DNA of 64,000 nt, from contig CAKUZL010000008.1 of the NCBI GenBank assembly GCA_934718085.1, positions 13,157 through 77,156 on the forward strand. Reading direction: 5' to 3'. The notes beneath the pieces are model-generated. The model did no database searches and was not told the DNA's origin. It saw only the letters and a list, made by a program, of their open reading frames with translations. This stretch comes from an uncultured Candidatus Melainabacteria bacterium (lineage in GTDB: Bacteria; Cyanobacteriota; Vampirovibrionia; Gastranaerophilales; Gastranaerophilaceae). Shown here in pieces: positions 8,461 through 16,680 of the stretch. The position numbers and the translations under genes were made by a program. Each line of letters starts with the position of its first letter. The first letter of the stretch is position 1.

Positions 8461-8516
8461 ATTGTAGGTCAGGCAATGCCTGACAAACCTTTCGTTTCAG
8501 TCGGGCTTTGCCCGAC
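8461..8516. repeat. Two related palindromes (GTCAGGCA and GTCGGGC)
   Basis: ATTGTAG leads into GTCAGGCA-A-TGCCTGAC (8468-8484), then GTCGGGC-TTT-GCCCGAC (8500-8516). Same lead sequence as the GTTGGGGT elements but a different stem, so stem pairing is conserved rather than sequence. Confidence 0.75.
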
Positions 8517-8529
8517 ATAAGATTCCATT

Positions 8530-8629
8530 CGCTTTTTTGAGAGGCGGACGTCCGAAACTTTCTTGTTCATTTTTTCTTTTTGTTCGGAGGCAAAAAGAAA
8601 AAACGAACCAAAAAAGAAAAACTCCCGTT
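8530..8629. repeat. Dispersed intergenic repeat, copy A
   Basis: Starts with a GAGAGGCGGACGT block. Bases 8561-8629 are identical over 69 positions to 56640-56708. It contains a poly-pyrimidine/poly-purine inverted repeat (TTTTTCTTTTTG ... CAAAAAGAAAAA) around TTCGGAGG. Confidence 0.9.
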
Positions 8630-8767
8630 AACGTCAGTAACACTAACCATTCGAACTTCGCTTCCGGTAACGTGGAACGGCTAAACAACCTCACGCTCGT
8701 TCAAACGCCAAGTGTTACTAAGTCGGATTTATTTAAAGATTTAAACGAATTTTGAAAAGTAATGTAG

Positions 8768-8797
8768 CATTGTAGGTTGGGGTTTCCACCCCAACGA
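8768..8797. repeat. GTAGGTTGGGGT hairpin repeat, copy 2
   Basis: Same as copy 1: CATTGTAG then GTTGGGGT-TTCC-ACCCCAAC; followed closely by TTTTT. Confidence 0.85.
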
Positions 8798-9016
8798 CTT
8801 TTTCGGTGAAGACAAAAATCTTTCGATTGTTAATCAACAATAATGTAAAACAAAACTCTTCGAGATTTTTCAAATTTGAAAAATTTCACATTGCTTTGAA
8901 CAACTCCGTTTGTTCGAAACAGGTCGAAATTCGTAATCCGCCGGGCTGCGGGGTTCAAGGATTTTACCGCAATGAACTGCTTCGTTTGCCCGAAATATGC
9001 CGATTCTTTAAGAAAA

Positions 9017-9075
9017 GTTGGGGTGAAACCCCAACCTACCTGCTACGCTTATTTTGAAAGGCGGACGTGAAAAAA
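9017..9075. repeat. Inverted GTTGGGGT hairpin plus GGCGGACGTGA block
   Basis: GTTGGGGT-GAA-ACCCCAAC then CTACC is the element in the opposite orientation. It is joined to CTTATTTTGAAAGGCGGACG, which also occurs, with one change, at 56609-56628. Confidence 0.8.
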
Positions 9076-9119
9076 CATAATACTCTGAGGGATTTTGATT
9101 TCGGCGTTACTTTAAACGG

Positions 9120-9148
9120 GAAAGCCGCGAAAAACATTCGTGGCTTTC
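9120..9148 (-). terminator. Hairpin at the 3' end of the pseudopilin gene
   Basis: GAAAGCCGCGAA and TTCGTGGCTTTC form a 12-bp stem with one G-U pair and a 5-base loop, about 32 bases past the pseudopilin stop. The minus-strand T-run is poor, so termination strength is uncertain. Confidence 0.5.
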
Positions 9149-9179
9149 TTTATATTATGTTTATCGAATCGTTTCAATT

Positions 9180-11015
9180 CTACTTTGCCCAAGAGGGACA
9201 TGCAGGGGCGGTATCATCGACTCCCCATCCGGGAGCATCGCTTGCCGTATTTGCTCCACATGATGCCGAACCGCAAATTCCGCCGTTACTTGCAATATAC
9301 ATATACGATGGCGGAGCGTTGTTTCTTGTGTATATATCAGTTCTATCATAATAAAAAGATATCGGATTATAATCGGGATGACCTGTCGTCCAGGTATTAC
9401 AACCTCCTCCGCGAGGGTCTCCGCTACACAACTTGGTCGTTGAATAGTAGTTTTTCCGTTCACAAGTCCAACTTTTGTCGTCTGCAAAATAACTAGCCTC
9501 TGTCGAATTGTAACTTTGTGTTGCAGCTACATAACAACTGCTTGCGTAATATGACTTTCCTGAAATGTTTGATGTTTTCGTATTACCTGCATAAGAAATT
9601 TTTTCATAGATTTTCCGACGGCCTTTGCATGAAAAACCCTCATTTTCGCAAAAGTATATCTCTTTTTCACTACTGTTATACGTCCTACCTTTACAAGGCC
9701 ATTCAACCTCGTAATAACTCTGCATCGAATCGGGATCATTCGGACAGTAAGTGGATTTTGAATATCCATATATTCGGCAATCGGTATAATTCCAAGTTGC
9801 ATTGCCTTCTAGGAATACCCTACCGCTTTTAATTTTCTTTCTATCCTCATTATTTATTTGGTAGGCATAAATATTTTTCGGTTTGCCGCAAAAATATTCG
9901 GTCCAACCTCCGTTAGGATATGTGCATTTATATGTGCTGGAACAATAACAATCGTTATCTTTAAAGCCTTTAGACGAGTTGTTGCCTTGGTTGGGAATTT
10001 TTGCACATCCGCATTGTTCGTCATAATCACAGGGTGATTTCGGTTTTTCGCAAAGTCCGGTCGATGAGTTGTAAGAAAAGCCTTCTTCACAGGTATTCGA
10101 GCCCGGCATACATTTGTCTTGGTCTTCGTTGTAGGTATAGCCGTTCGGGCAAAGCATGCAACCGTCGTCGGTCTGTTCGCCTTCGCACATACATATTCCG
10201 CCCGTTTGTTGGGTTTCGCCGTCTTGACATTCTCCCGTCGAAACACACAACTTCTTTTCGGAATCGTATTTTGTCCCGGTTTTGCATATCATACATTTGC
10301 CGTCAACCATTACCCCGCCTTGCTCTTCGCACTTTGTCGGGTCGTTCGAAGGATCTTCGCATTTTTTCTCGTAAGCGTTGTAAGTCTTTCCGCTCGGGCA
10401 TTTCGCGCATTTACCGTTGATTACGTAAGTCCCCGGCTCACACCCCGGTCCGTTTTCCGGCGCTTCGGGTTTATCGAGCACAAATTCGTAACGACCTTTT
10501 GTTTGGTCGTATTTCATCATCCATTGATCGCGAGGGTCGGATTTCTTTGTAGTAAGCTCGTTCGGCGACTTTTTCGCGTTCACGTCGATGTAAAGATTCG
10601 ACGAAACATTGCCCTGCTCGTCTCCGTCGACAACAAATCCGTATACCATTCCGTCTCGGTTCAAAAAGCACATTCTCACGTCGTCTTCGGCTTCAACAAA
10701 CAAATTCGAGCACTCGGATTCGTCAAGATATTTAACGACGTTCATTGCCGAAAAATTGTCCTTGACCCACTCGATGCCTTGGTTTTTCCACGGCGAAAGC
10801 GCCTGCCCGTGCTGAGTTTTATTCATCAACAACACCTGATTGACGCCTTGATAAGCCTTCAACGACTTTGTTTTAAACTCTTGTTTATCGTAAAAAAGCC
10901 CTTTAAACAAAGGTATCAAAATCGCGCAAATCACGCCTATTACAAGCATCGCAATGATGACTTCCGTCAGTGACATGCCCGGCTCATGTGTAAAACATTT
11001 TTTAGAATTTGCCAT
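9180..11015 (-). CDS. Large Cys-rich type IV pilin-like (pseudopilin) protein
   Basis: The N-terminus carries a prepilin signal: a short leader ending in Gly, then MSLTEVIIAMLVIGVICAILIP with Glu at +5 and a hydrophobic helix. A prepilin peptidase should cleave after Gly (about residue 13) and the helix should pack into a pilus or pseudopilus. After a pilin-like domain of about 170 residues, residues 190-330 hold repeated Cys-rich motifs (CPSGKTYNAYEKKC, CPNGYTYNEDQDKC) like EGF or growth-factor-receptor modules. The rest is Tyr/Ser/Cys-rich, ending CPSWAK. At 611 residues it is far larger than a major pilin, so a tip adhesin is plausible. ATG with upstream AAGGGGG chosen over an adjoining TTG. 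The 3' third is AT-richer than the rest. The promoter carries the shared TGTAAA tandem. Confidence 0.75.
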   Translation of the reverse strand: MANSKKCFTHEPGMSLTEVIIAMLVIGVICAILIPLFKGLFYDKQEFKTKSLKAYQGVNQVLLMNKTQHGQALSPWKNQGIEWVKDNFSAMNVVKYLDESECSNLFVEAEDDVRMCFLNRDGMVYGFVVDGDEQGNVSSNLYIDVNAKKSPNELTTKKSDPRDQWMMKYDQTKGRYEFVLDKPEAPENGPGCEPGTYVINGKCAKCPSGKTYNAYEKKCEDPSNDPTKCEEQGGVMVDGKCMICKTGTKYDSEKKLCVSTGECQDGETQQTGGICMCEGEQTDDGCMLCPNGYTYNEDQDKCMPGSNTCEEGFSYNSSTGLCEKPKSPCDYDEQCGCAKIPNQGNNSSKGFKDNDCYCSSTYKCTYPNGGWTEYFCGKPKNIYAYQINNEDRKKIKSGRVFLEGNATWNYTDCRIYGYSKSTYCPNDPDSMQSYYEVEWPCKGRTYNSSEKEIYFCENEGFSCKGRRKIYEKISYAGNTKTSNISGKSYYASSCYVAATQSYNSTEASYFADDKSWTCERKNYYSTTKLCSGDPRGGGCNTWTTGHPDYNPISFYYDRTDIYTRNNAPPSYMYIASNGGICGSASCGANTASDAPGWGVDDTAPACPSWAK

Positions 11016-11072
11016 CAAATACCCCCTTTTTAATATCCGCGTCCGTATTTGTTATATTCCCGTTTTCCGAGA

Positions 11073-11123
11073 ATTATAACGTAAAAATATTTATTTAAAG
11101 CAATGCTTTTACAAAAATTTACA
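11073..11123 (-). promoter_or_regulatory. Promoter with tandem TGTAAA operator, pseudopilin gene
   Basis: Minus strand: TGTAAA boxes at 11118-11123 and 11108-11113 (10-bp period), 29 bp, then TATAAT at 11073-11078. The operator is 93 bases from the start codon, the same distance as at 40232-40247. Confidence 0.65.
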
Positions 11124-11343
11124 CTGCGTCAAAACACAATAAAAGAGCCTTGATATCCCCCATAATAAATATTCTTTGACAACCGAGTTGTGCCATTTTA
11201 AAATTTCGATTTCGTTTGCATAAGCCATGCCCGACCCGCGAGGGAAATCGGGGCAAAATCCCCGCCACCCGCTACGTTTCGAATCATCGAATCCGAACGC
11301 ACGGCTGTCCGGGGAAGTGTGCCCCGTAAGGGGGCGTTATAAA
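11124..11343. other. Intergenic, GC-rich short palindromes, no gene seen
   Basis: Contains CGGGGCAAAATCCCCG (11248-11263) and a GGGG/CCCC hairpin near 11311-11336, just downstream of the 965-aa gene on the minus strand. A good T-run is absent, so I do not call a terminator. Confidence 0.4.
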
Positions 11344-14241
11344 TCAGGACAGGTAACCGGAGTTGAACAAATCGTTCAGTTCTTCGATTTCCGCTTGAGA
11401 GAACTCCGTGGCGGTTTCGGGAATCGGGAAGGTACCGCCCGCCGCAACGTAAGCGTTTATACGGTTTTCAAGGGAAGCTGCTTCTTCTTCGCTCATGCCC
11501 GAATCTGCGGAGTCGGCATCCGATGACGCAATATTTTGGGTCGTTTCTCCTTCGGTAGTGCCGCTTTCGTCGATATCCGAGGTCGAAGGTTCATCCGTTG
11601 CGCCCGTTTCTCCGGGTTCATTGGTCGTTTCGCCGTCCGTGGTGCCGTTTTCGGTAGTGTCGGAGGTCGAAGGTTCATCCGTTGCGCCCGTTTCTCCGGG
11701 TTCATTGGTCGTTTCTCCGCCCGTAGTGCCGTTTTCGGTAGTGTCGGAGGTCGAAGGTTCGTCCGTTGAGTCCGTTTCTCCGGGTTCATTGGTCGTTTCT
11801 CCGCCCGTGGCGCCGCTTTCGTCGGCTCCGTTCGCATCGTCCGCGGTTTCGGTTTTCGAAACTATCAAATCAGACAAGTCTTCGAGCGAACGTTCTTCAT
11901 ATTTCATAACGCTTTCGTCATCCGAAACAAGCTCATACAAACGATATTCGCCGTTTTGAAGCCCCGCCGCAAACGCGTCGTTATCGTCCAAATTGTCCGC
12001 CAACACAAGTTTTCCGGCTTCAACATATTCCTGAATTATCGCTTCGCAATCCTCAAGCGACGTTGCGGTATTCACGCGGGTCGCTTCCTCGCCGCCCTCA
12101 ACGTTTGCAAGCTCGGTCACGATTGCCCAAACCGCGGTAATGTCCTTATCTCCGACTTCGTTTTCGGTTATCGAAGGTGCAACAGCCGCTCCGTCTACGT
12201 TTACGACCAAAAGTTTACCCGTCGTCGTTTGGGACATCAACCCTTCATAACTCAGCGGCCCCTCTTCTCCCGCGGCGTTTTTCAGGTACAAAGAAGATTT
12301 TTCGTCGGTTTTCGTGTCATCGGAATCATCGGGTTCTTCGGTACTGTCGGAATCCTTAACCGTCAAGGACGAATAATCCGTCACTTCGGTCAATTTCAGG
12401 GTTGCCGTATCTTGAATATATGACTTAAAGTTTCCTTGAGCCAATCCGAGTTGAACGCTTTCGTAATCGGGATCTTCGTCGGTCAGAAGCTGAATTTTTC
12501 CGTTTTCGATGTACTTCTTCGCAGCTGCAAGCTTGTCGTCGTCGGTCATCGAAGAAACATCCGCGCCGTCTTGTTGAGCCAAAACCATCGCAACTCTTAT
12601 CGCGTCGGAGTAATCGTCCGATTTTTCCGCAAACGCAAGGTATACGCCGTCGGTGTTCATTATCACGAAGTTGTATCCGCTGTTTACGATGTTCGTATAA
12701 GACATATTCGGCCGGTCGATGAACGGGCAGAAATCCTTCAAACACGTTGCAGGCGTGAATTCTTTCAGGTCTTCGATTTTTTGCGTGAGTTCCAAAACTC
12801 CGTCTAAAATGCCCTTCGTCTTTTCGAGTTGAGTCGTCATGAACTCCGTAATGTCCTCAACCGTCTTTTCCAGTGCCTTTCCCCCGTAATACTTTTCGTA
12901 AGCCTCCGTAAAGTGCTCTTTCGCAAACTCGACAACCGTCTCTTTCTTGCTTTCCGCATCGATTTGTATCTCTTTTACGGCGTTCAAAATTTCGTTTGCG
13001 GTTTCCGTCAGCTTTTCCTTTTCTTCCTTTGTTATCCAACTCTTCGAAGAATATTCGTCGTACAATTTTTGAAGTTCGTCCGACTTGTCCTGCAGATTTT
13101 TGCCGTACTCTATGACGGACGAATCTTCCGAACTTACGTTGCTTCCGATAGTTTCGACAAAAGAAGTTTTCAGGTCTTCGAACTGATTGATGTAGTTCAA
13201 ACAATAATCGTAGTGCGACTGAACGTTCTTCGCAAACGTAGTCACGGACTCCAGTACGTTGTCCGAAGTAGCGTCCGCCGTTTGAGCAGTAGAGTACATA
13301 GCGTTCAAAAGCTTGTAATACTCGCCGTCTTCGCCTTCCTGCTCCATCAAAGACTTGAGCAGATCGACTTTTGACTTCGAAGTTTCGGACTTGGTTTTGA
13401 AATCTTCGATAGTCTCGTTAAGAGAACCTATAGCGTCCGCAACGGTTTGAAGATCGGTAGCGGATTTGGAATTTTCGCACTCTTTCATCGCTTCGGTCGC
13501 ACCGTTCGCAAGGTCATTCGCGATTTTCGCGACGTCGTTTCCGAGCCCCGTTATGTATTTTTTTATCGAAGTATCTATCGCCGCAATATTTTCGTTAATT
13601 TTCGCGACTGCGTCTTCCGCCGCGGAGACAGAATTTTTCGCGTCTTCAACCCCGCCCGAAAACAGAGTTTTCATCGCTTTGTTCATCGCCGAAGAATTTA
13701 TCGATTCCATATTTCCCAAAATCGTACCTGCGGTTTCCGACTCGGCGGATGCCTTTTCGAGTTCGGCTTTCGCGTTGGCTTTAGCCTCTTTTTTCGCCGC
13801 AAAATCGGTTTCGTCACCGGCTGCCGCGTCCGCATACTCCTGCGACGCATTCTTCGAACTTTCCGAACGCTCGCGACTTTCCATTGTTTTTTCCGCGTAA
13901 ACCTCCAGATTTTGGAACAAAGTCGGTGAAGATACGGGACTTTTCGAAACGTCGAAATCCTTTATTTCGCCCGAAGTTTTTGTTTCCGAAGGCTTGTCCG
14001 TCGAAGAAAAAATCCCCGCAAGCGTTTGAGTAAGAGTCTTTAACGGATTGTTGCCCGTCGAAACATCCGTTTCTTCTTCGAAATCGTCCTCGTCGGTTAA
14101 AGTTACGGAAGAATCGGCTTCTTCAAGCTCTTTTAAAATCGAGTCTTTTTCTTCTTCCGTCGGTTGCGTAAATTTTGTGTTCGACAACATGCTTTTCATT
14201 ACGTTTGCCGAAGAAATGTTGGAAATACTTAAATCGCTCAT
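11344..14241 (-). CDS. 965-aa coiled-coil protein with acidic repeat tail
   Basis: Function unknown. There is no signal peptide or transmembrane segment. Residues 1-120 are Ser/Thr/Glu-rich. About 120-490 is Ala/Glu/Lys-rich and strongly coiled-coil. A mixed region follows (about 500-810) with two similar blocks that pair an aromatic/hydrophobic segment with a run on residues needed to elongate (VAMVLAQQ...KKYIENGKIQLL and VWAIVTELAN...QEYVEAGKLVLA), probably a duplicated domain. About 815-905 contains three 28-residue Thr/Glu/Gly/Pro repeats (GGETTNEPGETGATDEPSTS). Ribosome site is weak (GGGACTGAAA). The lack of an export signal and the repeat content resemble effector or surface proteins using a non-Sec route, but this is inference. 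Confidence 0.65.
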   Translation of the reverse strand: MSDLSISNISSANVMKSMLSNTKFTQPTEEEKDSILKELEEADSSVTLTDEDDFEEETDVSTGNNPLKTLTQTLAGIFSSTDKPSETKTSGEIKDFDVSKSPVSSPTLFQNLEVYAEKTMESRERSESSKNASQEYADAAAGDETDFAAKKEAKANAKAELEKASAESETAGTILGNMESINSSAMNKAMKTLFSGGVEDAKNSVSAAEDAVAKINENIAAIDTSIKKYITGLGNDVAKIANDLANGATEAMKECENSKSATDLQTVADAIGSLNETIEDFKTKSETSKSKVDLLKSLMEQEGEDGEYYKLLNAMYSTAQTADATSDNVLESVTTFAKNVQSHYDYCLNYINQFEDLKTSFVETIGSNVSSEDSSVIEYGKNLQDKSDELQKLYDEYSSKSWITKEEKEKLTETANEILNAVKEIQIDAESKKETVVEFAKEHFTEAYEKYYGGKALEKTVEDITEFMTTQLEKTKGILDGVLELTQKIEDLKEFTPATCLKDFCPFIDRPNMSYTNIVNSGYNFVIMNTDGVYLAFAEKSDDYSDAIRVAMVLAQQDGADVSSMTDDDKLAAAKKYIENGKIQLLTDEDPDYESVQLGLAQGNFKSYIQDTATLKLTEVTDYSSLTVKDSDSTEEPDDSDDTKTDEKSSLYLKNAAGEEGPLSYEGLMSQTTTGKLLVVNVDGAAVAPSITENEVGDKDITAVWAIVTELANVEGGEEATRVNTATSLEDCEAIIQEYVEAGKLVLADNLDDNDAFAAGLQNGEYRLYELVSDDESVMKYEERSLEDLSDLIVSKTETADDANGADESGATGGETTNEPGETDSTDEPSTSDTTENGTTGGETTNEPGETGATDEPSTSDTTENGTTDGETTNEPGETGATDEPSTSDIDESGTTEGETTQNIASSDADSADSGMSEEEAASLENRINAYVAAGGTFPIPETATEFSQAEIEELNDLFNSGYLS
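11557..11808. repeat. Three 84-bp in-frame repeats in the 965-aa gene
   Basis: GGTCGAAGGTTC recurs at 11581, 11665 and 11749, exactly 84 bases apart. Units encode 28 residues and differ at few positions. Confidence 0.85.
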
Positions 14242-14339
14242 TTTCAGTCCCGTTTTTCGTTAATACATGACGTTTTATCGGCATTCCAAAAAAAATCTTT
14301 AATAATTCAACCACAAATGCTAAGAAATTTTAATTTTTT

Positions 14340-14366
14340 TTTGCATTTAAAAAAAAATTGTATCAT
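14340..14366 (+). promoter_or_regulatory. Promoter of anmK, apparently leaderless
   Basis: TTGCAT (14340-14345) and TATCAT (14361-14366) lie 15 bp apart. The ATG is 6 bases after the -10, where the transcription start should be. No Shine-Dalgarno is present. Confidence 0.5.
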
Positions 14367-14372
14367 TTCTTT

Positions 14373-15509
14373 ATGAAAAAAGATTTTTTGCAAATAATTT
14401 CGATGATGTCCGGAACCTCGATGGACGGTACGGACGCTTGTCTGATAAAGGTTTTCGACGACGATACGTTTGAAATCGTCGACTCGTATTCGCTCGAATA
14501 TCCTCCCGAACTCCGTAATGCCGTGATGAAAGCGGCACTTAACAAAGCCTCCGTGAAAGAAGTTTGCGCTCTGAACTTTTTGGTCGGAGAACATTTCGCG
14601 CTTTGCGCCGACAAATTGCTTCAAAAAGCAAAAACTTCGCCTCAAAACGTGGATTTTATCTCTTCCCACGGACAAACGATTTTCCACATGCCCGACCCGG
14701 TTGAACTCGGAGGGCTCAAAACCGGCTCAACTTTGCAAATCGGAGATATTTCGGTAATCGCGTACAAAACGGGAATTTTGACAATCGGAGATTTTCGACC
14801 CAAAGACATCGCCGCAAAAGGTCAAGGCGCGCCGCTCGTGCCGTTTGCCGACGAAATAATCTTCGGACGAAAAAACCCGAGATGTATCCAAAATATCGGA
14901 GGAATTTCAAACGTAACGGTGCTTTCTCCCGATTTTGAAACCTTCGCATTCGACAACGCGCCGGGAAATATGCTGATTGATTATTATGTAAAGAAATTTT
15001 ACGAAATACCCTTCGATAAAGACGGCAAAATAGCGGCTTCGGGCAAAACCGACGAAAAATTTCTGCAAAAACTTTCGGAAGAACCGTATTACGCCAAAAA
15101 ACCGCCGAAATCCACGGGGCGAGAGCTTTTCAACGACGAATACGCGGGAAAAATGCTCGAATTTGCACCGAAAAACCCGGCGGACATCGTCAAAACCGCC
15201 ACGGAACTGACCGCAAAAACGATTTTCGACTCTTATAAAAATTTCGTTTTCGACAAAGTCACCCCCGAATGCGTCGTCATCGGCGGAGGAGGAGCCCTGA
15301 ACCCGACTTTGACGAGCCTTTTGCAACAATATTTCGGCAAAATTCCCGTCAAAACGCACGCCGATTTCAACGTTCCCGATAAACTCAAAGAAGCCGCGGC
15401 TTTCGCCCTAATCGGAAAATATACGTTTTTGAAAAAACCATCGAACGTACCTTCTTGCACGGGAGCCGAAAAAGCCGTAATATTAGGAAAAATAGCGTAT
15501 CCGGACTAA
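14373..15509 (+). CDS. anmK: Anhydro-N-acetylmuramic acid kinase
   Basis: Phosphorylates and opens 1,6-anhydro-MurNAc from cell-wall turnover to MurNAc-6-phosphate, using ATP, in the cytoplasm. Signatures: MSGTSMDGTDACLI at the N-terminus (phosphate-binding loop), SSHGQTIFHMP, IGDFRPKDIAAKGQGAPLVP, QNIGGISNVT, and FDNAPGNMLID. The length of 378 residues is typical. The ATG at 14373 matches family N-termini; an upstream TTG in frame adds five residues without support. Three bases separate it from the metalloprotease gene, so these are translationally coupled. The start seems leaderless. Confidence 0.95.
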   Translation: MKKDFLQIISMMSGTSMDGTDACLIKVFDDDTFEIVDSYSLEYPPELRNAVMKAALNKASVKEVCALNFLVGEHFALCADKLLQKAKTSPQNVDFISSHGQTIFHMPDPVELGGLKTGSTLQIGDISVIAYKTGILTIGDFRPKDIAAKGQGAPLVPFADEIIFGRKNPRCIQNIGGISNVTVLSPDFETFAFDNAPGNMLIDYYVKKFYEIPFDKDGKIAASGKTDEKFLQKLSEEPYYAKKPPKSTGRELFNDEYAGKMLEFAPKNPADIVKTATELTAKTIFDSYKNFVFDKVTPECVVIGGGGALNPTLTSLLQQYFGKIPVKTHADFNVPDKLKEAAAFALIGKYTFLKKPSNVPSCTGAEKAVILGKIAYPD

Positions 15510-15512
15510 AAA

Positions 15513-16043
15513 ATGCTTTCACCGAAAATTAATTTTTACATAGCTCAATCAAAACTCAACGGCAAACTTTGCAGGTGGAAAAAAGCCGAAATAACGGTCT
15601 TTGTCGCCGAAATCCCGTGCAATTATCCGAACAAAGATTTCAGAAAACACCAACTCGAACGCGCCGTTTCCGTCTGGAACGAAGTCTTACGCAAAAATCA
15701 CATAAATATAATATTTACAACGGTTTCGACCCCGCACGCCGACGTTTGCGTAACCTGGACAAAAGTCGGCAGAGTTTTCGAAGGAATGTGCAAATACAAA
15801 GGAATCGTCGACGACGAATTCCGCAAAATCACAATAGAAATAGGGCTGGAGAACCCTCTTTCGCCCAAAACCGTCACCGACGAGAGCATTTTTTCGGCAA
15901 TGCTTCACGAACTCGGTCACGCCCTCGGACTCGGACACGGAGTCGAAATCGACGACGCAATGTACGTTCCGCATGCAAAAAACGTCGCTTTCCCGAGCGA
16001 AAACGACATTTTCGTCCTTAAACAAATTTACTTGTCTTCATAA
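15513..16043 (+). CDS. Matrixin-like zinc metalloprotease (176 aa)
   Basis: HELGHALGLGH, with H132, E133, H136 and H142, is the full HExxHxxGxxH zinc site of metzincins; the surroundings (WNEVL, DVCVTW, ITIEI) look like M10A matrixins. A Met a few residues later (DDAMYVP) could supply the Met-turn. Unlike almost all matrixins it has no signal or propeptide, so it is predicted to stay in the cytoplasm unless exported otherwise. It starts 3 bases after anmK, which links it to the wall-recycling gene by operon position only. Substrate unknown. Confidence 0.8.
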   Translation: MLSPKINFYIAQSKLNGKLCRWKKAEITVFVAEIPCNYPNKDFRKHQLERAVSVWNEVLRKNHINIIFTTVSTPHADVCVTWTKVGRVFEGMCKYKGIVDDEFRKITIEIGLENPLSPKTVTDESIFSAMLHELGHALGLGHGVEIDDAMYVPHAKNVAFPSENDIFVLKQIYLSS

Positions 16044-16080
16044 AAAAAACGTGATATCATCCGAAAAAACGAGGTGTAAC

Positions 16081-16680
16081 TTGAAAAAATATGATTACAT
16101 CGAAACTTTAACCGACGAAATGGTCAAAACACGCGCCGAAGCTCGAAAATTGACAAAAGAATATTTTTTTCTCGACCACAACGACCACGAAAAAAAATAT
16201 GAAATTTTGAAAAAACTTTTCGGCTCGGTAGGCAAAAACGTTGCGATCGACACAAAAATTCATTGCGATTTCGGCAAAAATACCTTCATCGGCGACGACG
16301 TCGTTATGGGGGCGAATTGCACACTCATCGACAACGAAAAAATCACGATAGGAAACAAAGTGCTAATCGCCCCGAACTTGCAGATATACACTGCCTTTCA
16401 CCCGATTTTGCCCGAAGAAAGAACTTTGGAAGAAAACACCGACGACGGCAAAATATTTTTCAACACCTGCGCGGCACCCGTAACCATTGAAGACAGCGTT
16501 TGGACGGGAGGCGGCGTAATAATTTTGCCCGGCGTGACAATCGGCAAAAACAGCGTCATCGGAGCGGGAAGCGTCGTAACAAAAGATATTCCGCCAAATT
16601 GCGTTGCGGTCGGCAACCCTTGCAGACCGATAAAATTTTTCGACGACATCAGGGAGAAAGAAAAATGTACAAACATATAA
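16081..16680 (+). CDS. Maltose O-acetyltransferase-like hexapeptide protein 1
   Basis: A trimeric left-handed beta-helix acetyltransferase of the Maa/LacA/NodL group, which moves acetyl from acetyl-CoA to a sugar hydroxyl. Evidence: the N-terminal helical Mac domain (residues 10-60), hexapeptide repeats, the catalytic-site region TAFHPILPEER, then GGGVIILPGVTIGKNSVIGAGSVVTKDIPPN. The start chosen is TTG at 16081, preceded by GAGGTGT at good spacing, giving 199 residues. An ATG at 15973 in the same frame would overlap the protease gene by 70 bases and add non-homologous sequence. It overlaps the HAD gene by 16 bases. Confidence 0.85.
   Translation: MKKYDYIETLTDEMVKTRAEARKLTKEYFFLDHNDHEKKYEILKKLFGSVGKNVAIDTKIHCDFGKNTFIGDDVVMGANCTLIDNEKITIGNKVLIAPNLQIYTAFHPILPEERTLEENTDDGKIFFNTCAAPVTIEDSVWTGGGVIILPGVTIGKNSVIGAGSVVTKDIPPNCVAVGNPCRPIKFFDDIREKEKCTNI

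Larger units (their letters stand above)
8218..9119. other. Repeat-rich intergenic region without a convincing gene
   Basis: About 900 bases hold short palindromic repeats and a 69-base sequence shared with 56640-56708. Short open frames here are low complexity and lack ribosome sites. The parts are listed separately. Confidence 0.6.

Noticed and set aside
8537..8755. Short ORFs across the 69-base repeat (both strands, also at 56609-56862)
   Set aside because: They arise from the poly-pyrimidine/poly-purine hairpin of the repeat; similarity between them is due to the DNA repeat, not a protein.
10119..10973. 284-codon plus-strand frame
   Set aside because: Antisense to the pseudopilin gene; hydrophobic by complement of acidic/Cys codons, no start signals.
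11260..11310. tRNA-like TTCGAATC stretch
   Set aside because: No cloverleaf stems or anticodon loop could be drawn around it.
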